A stretch of 6,149 bases of DNA from Actinomycetota bacterium (GTDB lineage Bacteria; Actinomycetota; Thermoleophilia; UBA2241): assembly GCA_003157715.1 (NCBI GenBank), contig PMKK01000259.1, positions 1-6,149 of the forward strand, in the 5' to 3' direction. Positions 1 to 4,942 of this stretch are shown here, in pieces (position 1 is the first letter of the stretch; each line of letters opens with the position of its first letter). Both the position numbers and the translations under genes were made by a program. The notes under the pieces were generated by a model that did not search any database, was not told where the DNA came from, and worked only from the letters and a program-made list of their open reading frames with translations.

Positions 1-17
1 GCCTGGACCGGCGCTGA
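1..17 (+). CDS. 3' end of an upstream gene, probably the partner CoA-transferase alpha subunit (partial)
   Basis: Only four sense codons and a stop are visible: in the frame starting at base 3 the sequence reads Leu-Asp-Arg-Arg followed by TGA at 15-17. The stop lies 16 bases before the ATG of the beta-subunit gene, typical of adjacent genes in one operon, and family I CoA-transferases of the glutaconate type are normally encoded as consecutive alpha and beta genes. The identity is therefore inferred from position alone. The fragment is too short to recognise, and it could be no gene at all. Confidence 0.4.
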
Positions 18-20
18 GAT

Positions 21-25
21 GGAGG
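21..25 (+). promoter_or_regulatory. Ribosome binding site deciding the start of the CoA-transferase beta gene
   Basis: GGAGG ends 8 bases before the ATG at 34. A second in-frame ATG at 19 overlaps this site and has no Shine-Dalgarno sequence at a usable distance, so the start at 34 is preferred. Confidence 0.8.
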
Positions 26-33
26 GTGACGCG

Positions 34-837
34 ATGACCGTCGACCACGATGCGACGACCGGCGCGACGACCGGCGCCCCGCAGTTCACCCCGCGCGAGA
101 TGATGGCGATCGCCGCCGGCCGCTTCATCTCGGACGGCGACGTGCTGTTTGCCGGCACCGGCGTGGCGCTGCTGGCCGCCGGCTGCGCCAAGCGCATCCA
201 CGCGCCGGCCAGCACGGTCTTCGTCGAGACCGGCGGCATCGACCCCTCGCTCGACGAGATCCCCCTGGCGGTAGCCGACTCCCGGGTGATGGACGGCACC
301 TGCATCAACGCCGGTATCATCGAGGCCTTCTCCTACATCGCCAGCCCGCGGCTGCACACGATCGCCTTTCTGGGCGCCGCCCAGATCGACCGCTTCGGCA
401 ACCTCAACTCGACCTGCATCGGCGACTACGAGCACCCCAAGGTGCGGTTTTCGGGCAGCGGCGGCGCCTGCGACGCGGCCTCGCTGGCGTCGGCCTTCAT
501 CGTCTTCATGGAACACGGACGCCGCAAGTTCGTCGAGAAGCTCGACTACCTGACGAGCCCCGGCTGGCTCGAGGGCGGCGACTCGCGGGCCCGGGCGGGC
601 TTCGCCCGCGGCGGCCCGCTCGCCGTGGTCACCGACCTCTGCGTGCTGCGCTTCGACGAGGTCAGCCACGAGATGTACCTGGCCGAGCGCTATCCGGGCG
701 TGAGCGACGAGCACATCGTGGAGAACACCGGCTTCGCCCTCGATGTCTCGCGGGCCACCGACGCTCCGCCGCCCACGGCCGAGGAGCTGCGCATCCTGCG
801 CGACGAGGTCGACCCGCAGCGGCTCATCCTGGGGTGA
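34..837 (+). CDS. Family I CoA-transferase beta subunit, glutaconate CoA-transferase (GctB)-like
   Basis: The 267-residue protein is a family I CoA-transferase beta subunit. These enzymes move CoA between carboxylic acids through an enzyme-glutamyl-CoA thioester and act in the cytoplasm as alpha/beta complexes. From recalled family sequence it follows Acidaminococcus GctB along its whole length. It has VFVETGGIDP around residues 62-71, where Glu65 matches the catalytic glutamate, then FLGAAQIDRFGN (113-122), IGDYEHPK, the glycine loop GSGGA (141-145), KLDYLTSPGW and VENTGFALDVS near the C terminus. Length is normal for GctB and the catalytic residue is present, so it should be active. The true acid substrate cannot be read from sequence; glutaconate is only the best-known relative. 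The N terminus carries a low-complexity Thr/Gly/Ala stretch made by a 12-bp tandem duplication. The alpha subunit probably lies just upstream. Its 3' end faces that of the tetR gene with 16 bases between them, so it is probably not part of the methylamine operon. Confidence 0.92.
   Translation: MTVDHDATTGATTGAPQFTPREMMAIAAGRFISDGDVLFAGTGVALLAAGCAKRIHAPASTVFVETGGIDPSLDEIPLAVADSRVMDGTCINAGIIEAFSYIASPRLHTIAFLGAAQIDRFGNLNSTCIGDYEHPKVRFSGSGGACDAASLASAFIVFMEHGRRKFVEKLDYLTSPGWLEGGDSRARAGFARGGPLAVVTDLCVLRFDEVSHEMYLAERYPGVSDEHIVENTGFALDVSRATDAPPPTAEELRILRDEVDPQRLILG
52..75 (+). repeat. 12-bp perfect tandem duplication inside the CoA-transferase N terminus
   Basis: GCGACGACCGGC occurs twice in a row (52-63 and 64-75) and gives a Thr-Thr-Gly-Ala pattern ahead of the conserved domain, which starts around residue 18. 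The repeat keeps frame and lies in a part of the protein that is not conserved in the family. Confidence 0.85.
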
Positions 838-853
838 CAGAGGCCCGAGGCGC

Positions 854-1537
854 CTAAGGCTCGATCCCCGCAGCCCGAAAGGCGCGCTCGCGCAGTTCGC
901 GCACGACGCCCTCCCAGTAGTCGAACACGGCATCTACGTCGAACTCGCGGTCGGCGGCGATCTGTTCGGCCAGACCGTCGCACACGGCCACCGTGATGGC
1001 GCACAGCGGGTCGAGCTGGCGCTTGAGCTCGGCGCTGGCGTCGGGCGCCATGGCCCACTCGTCAAGGTCGCGATACCAGCGGTAGAGCTCGGCCATGCGC
1101 GGCCGCAGCTCCTCGTCGCGGACGAGCTGCGGGAACAGATCCCAGAAGCGCCGGTAGCCCTGCTGGCCTTTCGTCGAGCGCCGGTGCATGGCCAGCAGCG
1201 TGGCGACGCGGTCGGGGGTGGTATCGGGAGCGCTGACGCCGGGCTTGCCCAGCGCCTTGAGCAGCGCCACGTTATCGTCGTGGACCACCGAGTCCGCCAG
1301 CGCCTCGATCAGCCCGGCCTTGTTGCCGAAGTGGTAGCGGATGCTGGCCTTGTTTTCGTGCGCCTCGGCGGCGATCGCCTCGAAGGTGAGGCCGGCGAAG
1401 CCCTTTTCGTCGAGCAGGCGCTTGCTGGCCTCCAGGATGCGGGCCGCCGTGGGCGACAGGGCGGCCGTGGGATCGACGCCGGCGGCGGGCCGGTCACCCA
1501 CCTTCCAGCGGCGACTCGTCTTGGTCTCGCGTGGCAA
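854..1537 (-). CDS. TetR-family transcriptional regulator
   Basis: The 227-residue protein is a TetR-type repressor, a dimeric DNA-binding protein released by a small ligand. The helix-turn-helix domain spans about residues 30-82: TAARILEASKRLLDEKGF, then LTFEAIAAEA, then the recognition helix region ENKASIRYHFGNKAGL, a classic TetR signature. The remaining helical part (about 90-227), rich in Trp, Tyr and Arg around FWDLFPQL and YRWYRDLDEW, would be the ligand and dimer domain; its ligand cannot be read. I chose the TTG start at 1537 because AGGAGG (1544-1549) sits 6 bases upstream. Upstream in-frame ATGs at 1591 and 1714 would add a non-conserved Arg-rich leader made from repeat DNA. The gene is divergent from mtbB, and tandem palindromic repeats lie between them, so control of the methylamine genes and of itself is a reasonable inference. 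The stop is TAG (854-856). If UAG were read as Pyl, the protein would gain nine more residues before an in-frame TGA at 824-826. Confidence 0.9.
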   Translation of the reverse strand: MPRETKTSRRWKVGDRPAAGVDPTAALSPTAARILEASKRLLDEKGFAGLTFEAIAAEAHENKASIRYHFGNKAGLIEALADSVVHDDNVALLKALGKPGVSAPDTTPDRVATLLAMHRRSTKGQQGYRRFWDLFPQLVRDEELRPRMAELYRWYRDLDEWAMAPDASAELKRQLDPLCAITVAVCDGLAEQIAADREFDVDAVFDYWEGVVRELRERAFRAAGIEP

Positions 1538-1543
1538 TGCGAC

Positions 1544-1549
1544 CCTCCT
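1544..1549 (-). promoter_or_regulatory. Ribosome binding site deciding the TTG start of the tetR-family gene
   Basis: On the minus strand AGGAGG is followed after 6 bases by TTG (1537-1535). It is the only strong Shine-Dalgarno sequence near any of the possible starts. Confidence 0.75.
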
Positions 1550-1586
1550 CGTCTTGGGCACCGCAGCGCAGTATATCCACACGGCG

Positions 1587-1660
1587 GGCATCGGGACCTC
1601 GGCATCCGCACGGCCGGCGTCACGACCTCGGCGTCCGCGCCGCCGGCAATCCGCACCGCC
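1587..1660. repeat. Imperfect tandem 29-bp repeat, about 2.5 copies, upstream of the tetR-family gene
   Basis: Units 1587-1615 and 1616-1644 match at 23 of 29 positions around a shared GACCTCGGC core. A third partial copy (1645-1660) resembles the second half of the unit. The array falls in the long untranslated leader of the TetR gene if the TTG start is right. No protein or RNA gene is recognisable here. It could be a binding array or simply unstable repeat DNA. Confidence 0.7.
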
Positions 1661-1665
1661 GCCGC

Positions 1666-1696
1666 TTGACACCCCCCGGCTCGCGTCACGTAGACT
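1666..1696 (+). promoter_or_regulatory. Candidate sigma70-type promoter for the methylamine operon
   Basis: A perfect -35 box TTGACA (1666-1671) is followed by TAGACT (1691-1696), which matches the -10 consensus at 4 of 6 positions. The 19-base spacing is longer than the ideal 17, which lowers confidence. Transcription would begin near 1703 and run through the tandem operator-like repeats into mtbB, giving a leader of about 115 bases. Confidence 0.5.
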
Positions 1697-1705
1697 ACCA
1701 CGCGA

Positions 1706-1734
1706 GTTATTCATCCGACTGACTTAACTGTCGC
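1706..1734 (-). promoter_or_regulatory. Weak candidate promoter for the tetR-family gene
   Basis: On the minus strand GCGACA (1734-1729) and AATAAC (1711-1706) lie 17 bases apart and each match the -35 and -10 consensus at 4 of 6 positions. The -35 box falls inside the first tandem repeat unit, so a protein bound there would block it. The match is weak and could be chance. Confidence 0.22.
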
Positions 1735-1768
1735 GGTGACTTGACTGTCGCAGTCGACTGTCGCAGTC
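1720..1768. repeat. Tandem 17/13-bp repeats with dyad symmetry, candidate TetR operator
   Basis: TGACTTaACTGTCGCgG (1720-1736) is followed directly by TGACTTgACTGTCGCaG (1737-1753), identical at 15 of 17 positions. A shortened third copy follows. In the second and third copies GACTGTCGCAGTC (1743-1755 and 1756-1768) is an exact 13-bp tandem pair, each a GACTG/CAGTC palindrome with a TCG centre. Paired palindromes between a TetR gene and a divergent operon are the usual layout of a TetR operator. Placed just after the candidate mtbB promoter, bound repressor would block transcription. Binding itself is inferred. Confidence 0.6.
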
Positions 1769-1810
1769 GGGGGCGCTCGCCGAGGTGGCAGGCACCGGCG
1801 GGCACGACCG

Positions 1811-1815
1811 GGAGG
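1811..1815 (+). promoter_or_regulatory. Ribosome binding site of mtbB
   Basis: GGAGG (within GGAGGGG, 1811-1817) lies 4 bases before the ATG at 1820. The spacing is short, but the resulting N terminus (TRLGDGSLVRMT) matches the start of known MtbB proteins, so this start is kept. Confidence 0.6.
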
Positions 1816-1819
1816 GGCT

Positions 1820-3292
1820 ATGGAGCACAGCGTAACGACGCGCCTGGGCGACGGCTCACTCGTGCGCATGACGCCGAGCGAGATCCGCGCCGACCTCGAA
1901 GAGGCGACCGCGTTCGGCGCCAAGAAGGCCAAGACCGAGCCGCTTGCGCCCGAAGACCTCGAGCAGCTCCTCGAGATCTTCGCCTCGAACGCCAAGTTCA
2001 GCGCGGTCGACGTGGGCGACGAGCTGGTGCTGTCGTGCGACGGCTCGGGCAACCTCGACTCCGGCACGCGGCTCGACGAGCTCTACAGCTACCAGAGCCA
2101 CCGTGGCGCCGACATCATCGAGCTCTACCACATCGACTACTCCTACAAGGCGATCAAGACCATCCTCTCGTTCGAGACCCAGACCATGAAGAACGCCCAG
2201 CTCAATCTGGTGGCGCCGCTGCAGTACGGCGCCATGCCCGACCTGGGCCGCTACTCGCAGCCCGACGGCCCGGTGGCCAACTGGTCCGAGCTCATGCCGC
2301 TGGGCCGCATCGCCGAAGCCCGGGCCGCCCAGGAAGAGGCCATGGAACATGCCGTGCGCGACATGGTCTTCGTCGCCGAGGGCATGATCGAGGCCGGCGC
2401 CGACGGTCTCGACTTCGACACCGCCGGCGCCGCCGGCGACGCCGATCTGCTCGCCGCCCTGCGGGCCGTCGAGGAGATCAAGAGCCGGCATCCCGACATC
2501 GGCATCGAGCTCGGCATGGCCAGCGAGTTCGTGCTCGGCATGCACGGCGAGCTCGAGTTCCACGGCCGCCGCCTCGCCGGTCTGTGGCCGCGCGACCTGG
2601 TCAAGGTCGCCGCCGAAGCCGGCGTGACCATGTTCGGACCGGCCGTCAACGTCAACACCACCAGGTCGGTCGCCTGGAACGTGGCGCGCGCCCTGACGAT
2701 CGTCAAGCCGTGCGTCGACGAAGCCGAGATCCCCGTCCACATGAACGTCGGCATGGGCGTCGGCGGGGTACCCATGACGCCGTATCCGCCGGCCGACGCG
2801 GTCGCCCGCGTGTCGCGCGCCATGCGCCAGGTCGGGCGGCTCGACGGGTTGTAGGTGGGTGTCGGCGACCCGCTCGGCATGGCCTGCAGCCATGCGCTTG
2901 CCTCGGGTATGGGTGGCATGAGAACCGCTGGAGATCTGGTGGCCCGCATGCAAATGACCCGAGGGATGCGCCTGGAGCAGGCAAAGGCACACGTCGCCGG
3001 ACGGCTCGGCGTGAGCCCCGCCGAACTCTCCGACCCGCTCATCATGCACGAAGCACGCCGCGAGTTCGGCCTGGGACTGATTCCCGTGCAGGAGCTCACC
3101 TACCCCAGCGAACCCGGCGCGATCGAAGCCAAGTTCCACATCAGCGAGCTGTTCGACGTACCGATCAACTCGGTCCAGAAGTTCACCGAGCACACCGCCT
3201 CCCGCGCCGCGCAGTCGGTCGGCGCCGCGCAGCCGGTCGGCGCCGCGCGGCCGGTCGGCGCCGTGAGCCCCCGACCGAAGGTGTCCGCGTGA
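1820..3292 (+). CDS. mtbB: Dimethylamine:corrinoid methyltransferase MtbB with in-frame TAG read as pyrrolysine
   Basis: The 490-residue protein, reading TAG at codon 345 as Pyl, transfers a methyl group from dimethylamine to the Co(I) corrinoid of its partner MtbC, leaving monomethylamine. It is a cytoplasmic TIM-barrel enzyme. Family landmarks are ELYHIDYSYK (101-110), a GAMPDLGRYSQPDGP block (137-151), GADGLDFDTAGAAGD (193-207), FVLGMHGELEF (237-247), LAGLWPRDL (252-260) and VHMNVGMGVGGVPM (306-319). Across the TAG the frame is unbroken: DGL-Pyl-VGVGDPLGM, then SGMGGMRTAGDLVARM, as in Methanosarcina MtbB, where Pyl sits at 356. A normal stop would remove about 30% of the protein, including the most conserved part. 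The core ends near residue 460. The tail beyond it is a non-family run of six-residue GAAQPV-type repeats coded by 18-bp repeats. The gene leads an apparent operon, with mttB 46 bases downstream. No corrinoid protein gene is visible in the window. Ordinary gene callers will split it into two genes at 2854/2855. Confidence 0.96.
2852..2854 (+). other. Recoded UAG codon: pyrrolysine 345 of MtbB
   Basis: TAG lies in frame between GGG-TTG and GTG. The residues on both sides match the Pyl site of MtbB enzymes (DGL before, VGVGDP after). In the family, Pyl sits at the base of the barrel and is thought to bind and orient the amine for attack by the corrinoid cobalt. Decoding requires tRNA-Pyl and PylS, which are not in this window. 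Confidence 0.93.
3203..3267 (+). repeat. 18-bp tandem repeats forming the MtbB C-terminal tail
   Basis: Three 18-bp units (3203-3220, 3221-3238, 3239-3256) differ at only a few bases, for example GGCGCCGCGCAGCCGGTC against GGCGCCGCGCGGCCGGTC. The start of a fourth follows at 3257. They code for GAAQPV/GAARPV repeats after the conserved MtbB core, so the tail looks like an expansion specific to this lineage. Confidence 0.85.
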
Positions 3293-3326
3293 ACCGCCGT
3301 CTGTGTGATCTGCGCACGCCAAGACC

Positions 3327-3331
3327 GGAGG
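3327..3331 (+). promoter_or_regulatory. Ribosome binding site deciding the GTG start of mttB
   Basis: GGAGG ends 7 bases before GTG at 3339. No better-placed start codon lies nearby, and the N terminus matches the length of MttB proteins. Confidence 0.8.
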
Positions 3332-3338
3332 CAGCAGT

Positions 3339-4808
3339 GTGAAACGCAACCTGTTCGCCGGTCGGCCGCGCAGCGGCGGCCTGAGCCTCAACGTCTTCAC
3401 CGAGTCCGAGCTCAGCGACATCCACCTCGCCAGCCTCGAGGTGCTCGAACGCACCGGCGTGTTCGTCGAAGCCGACGAGGCGCTCGACATCTTCGCCGAC
3501 GGCGGCTGCGACGTCGACCGCGAGAGCCACATCGTCTGCCTGCCGCCGCACGTGGTCGAAGACGCCATCCGCTCAGCCCCGAGCAAGTTCGTGCTCTGCG
3601 GCCGTGACCCCAAGAACGACATCGTGCTCGAACCGGGGCGGGTCGCCTTCACCAACTTCAGCGAGGGCATCAGGGTGGTCGACCCGTACACCGGCGAGCT
3701 GCGCGACTCTACCAGGGCCGACATCGCCGACATCGCCCGCTTGAACGACTATCTGTCGGACATCGACACCCACGAGATCGCGGTGGGCGCCAAAGACGTA
3801 CCGCCCGAGACCTGCGCCGTGCACAACGCCGAGGCGCAGTACCTGAACACCACCAAGCCGATCGGCATCGGCCCGCTCTCGCGCGTAGAGACGGTGGCCA
3901 TCTTTCGCATGGCGGCCGAGATAGCCGGCGGCGAAGACGAGCTGCGCCGCCGGCCGATCGTCTACAACGGCGTCTGCCCAGTGAGCCCGCTCAAGCTGCC
4001 GCACGAAGCCACCGAGGTGATCATCGAGACGGCCCGCTGGCGCATTCCCAACAACATCCTCAGCATGGCGATGGCCGGCGGCTCGTCGCCCGTCACGCTG
4101 GCCGGCACGCTGGTCACGCACAACGCCGAGGTGCTGTCGGGCATCACCCTGGCGCAGCTCACCGAGCGCGGCACACCGTGCATCTACGGCAGCTCGACCA
4201 CCGCCATGGACTTGAAGCTCGCGGCCGCCTGCGTGGGCTCGCCCGAGCTCGCCATGATCAGCGCCGCCGTGGCCCAGATGGCGCGGCGCTACCTGCTGCC
4301 GAGCTTCGTCGCCGGCTTGTAGGCGGACTCCAAACTCGGTGACGCGCAGGTCGGCCACGAGAAGACCCTCACCGGCATCATGGCAGCGTTGGCAGGAGCC
4401 AACCTGATCTACGGTTCAGGGATGATCGAGTCGGGCGTCACCTTCGATTGCGGACAGTTCGTCATGGACAACGAGTTCGCGCGCATGATCAAGCACTGCG
4501 TCGGCGGCATCACGGTCTCAGACGAGACCCTGGCTGTCGACGACATCGCCCAGGTGGGCGCCTTCGGCGACTTTCTCTCGCTCGACGCTACGCTGCATCA
4601 CATGCGCGAGCTCTCCCAGCCCGAGTTCCTCGACCGCCGGGTGCGCGAGGAGTGGCAGGAGCGCGGTTCGAGCGACCTTCACAGCCGCTGCCTGGCTAAG
4701 GCCCGCGAGGTGCTGGCCGGCTACCAGCCGGTGCAGCTGGACGACGACGTCAAGCAGGCCATCCACGCCATCGTCGAAGAGACCGACCGCCTCGTCGGCG
4801 TCGCCTGA
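3339..4808 (+). CDS. mttB: Trimethylamine:corrinoid methyltransferase MttB with in-frame TAG read as pyrrolysine
   Basis: The 489-residue protein, reading TAG at codon 328 as Pyl, transfers a methyl group from trimethylamine to the corrinoid protein MttC, yielding dimethylamine, the substrate of the upstream mtbB product. Visible family features are LEVLERTGV near residue 35, FTNFSEGIRVVDPYTGEL (104-121), YLNTTKPIGIGPLS (168-181), CPVSPLKL (213-220), the barrel segment AGGSSPVTLAGTLVTHNAE (246-264) and IYGSSTTAMDLK. Across the TAG the frame continues as SFVAGL-Pyl-ADSKLGDAQVGHEKT, then ALAGANLIYGSGM. This closely matches Methanosarcina MttB, where Pyl is at 334. The C-terminal part keeps VSDETLAVDDI and ends at normal family length. 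The start is GTG with a good Shine-Dalgarno site. It lies 46 bases after mtbB, consistent with one transcript. Without UAG decoding the product would end at 327 residues, lacking the substrate site. A standard caller would report two fragments, the second starting at 4380. Confidence 0.96.
4320..4322 (+). other. Recoded UAG codon: pyrrolysine 328 of MttB
   Basis: TAG is in frame between GGC-TTG and GCG, at the Pyl position of the MttB family (GL before, ADSK after). The neighbouring paralogue reads GL-Ser-TDAK at the same place. Two adjacent genes with amber codons exactly at their family Pyl sites make chance nonsense mutations very unlikely. Confidence 0.93.
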
Positions 4809-4810
4809 GG

Positions 4811-4942
4811 ATGGTGGCCGGCACGGCGCCGACAACCGGCGCGACACCGCAGGCCGGCACGGCACCGACAACCGGCACGACATCGCAGGCCGGCACGGCG
4901 CCGAGGCGCGACTCGGACCGACGCCCGAAAGGAACCAGATGA
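4811..4942 (+). CDS. Possible 43-residue repeat peptide between the two methyltransferase genes (doubtful)
   Basis: An open frame with ATG at 4811 runs through the 36-bp repeats and ends in TGA that overlaps the next gene's start as ATGA (4939-4942). It would encode a Thr/Ala/Gly-rich peptide with a 12-residue repeat of the AGTAPTTGATPQ type, then a basic end. The only purine-rich sequence nearby, GAGG, touches the ATG, so initiation looks poor. The overlap could couple translation to the next gene, but repeat DNA with an open frame by chance is at least as likely. I do not recognise the peptide. Confidence 0.15.
   Translation: MVAGTAPTTGATPQAGTAPTTGTTSQAGTAPRRDSDRRPKGTR
4816..4904 (+). repeat. 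36-bp tandem repeats in the mttB to mttB-like spacer
   Basis: Units 4816-4851 and 4852-4887 are near identical (three differences), and a third partial copy runs 4888-4904. Each full unit carries GCCGG and CCGGC 14 bases apart (4817-4821/4836-4840 and 4853-4857/4872-4876), so the RNA could fold into two hairpins. There is no T-run, so this is not a standard terminator. Processing, stability or simple slippage expansion are all possible. Confidence 0.8.
4928..4933 (+). promoter_or_regulatory. Ribosome binding site of the second MttB-family gene
   Basis: AAAGGA lies 5 bases before the ATG at 4939, and no competing start lies nearby. Confidence 0.65.

Noticed and set aside
838..862. Terminator between the converging CoA-transferase and TetR genes
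   Set aside because: Only short palindromes are present (AGGCGCCT at 848-855 and GCCTAAGGC at 852-860) and there is no T-run on either strand. This is not enough for an intrinsic terminator.
743..1669. Plus-strand open frame of about 308 codons opposite the TetR gene
   Set aside because: The minus strand carries a clear TetR helix-turn-helix protein. The plus-strand translation is a compositional shadow with no recognisable motif.
1538..1819. tRNA-Pyl or another small RNA gene in the intergenic region
   Set aside because: I could find no cloverleaf with a CTA anticodon or T-arm; the region is explained by repeats and candidate promoter elements.
2855..2875. Possible PYLIS-like stem-loop after the mtbB TAG (GGGT/ACCC around 2858-2872)
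   Set aside because: The stem is only 4 bp with a 7-base loop, nothing similar follows the mttB TAG, and such elements are not generally required for Pyl insertion.
2855..3292. Separate gene starting with GTG right after the TAG in mtbB
   Set aside because: It has no independent ribosome binding site, starts at the codon after the TAG in the same frame, and encodes exactly the C-terminal part of MtbB. It is the second half of one recoded gene.
1856..3733. Very long open frame on the minus strand (about 625 codons) opposite mtbB and mttB
   Set aside because: High-GC coding DNA often leaves the antisense frame open. The translation has no recognisable domain, is His/Gly/Ala/Val rich, and spans two clear genes and their spacer on the other strand.
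4380..4808. Separate small gene starting at ATG 4380
   Set aside because: It is in frame with mttB and is the C-terminal part of MttB. The conserved ADSKLGDAQVGHEKT lies before its ATG, so a start there would break the family sequence.
1820..4808. mtbB and mttB as pseudogenes with nonsense mutations
   Set aside because: Each gene has just one stop, at the known Pyl site, and no frameshift. Conservation is strong on both sides. Decay would not place stops so precisely in both genes.
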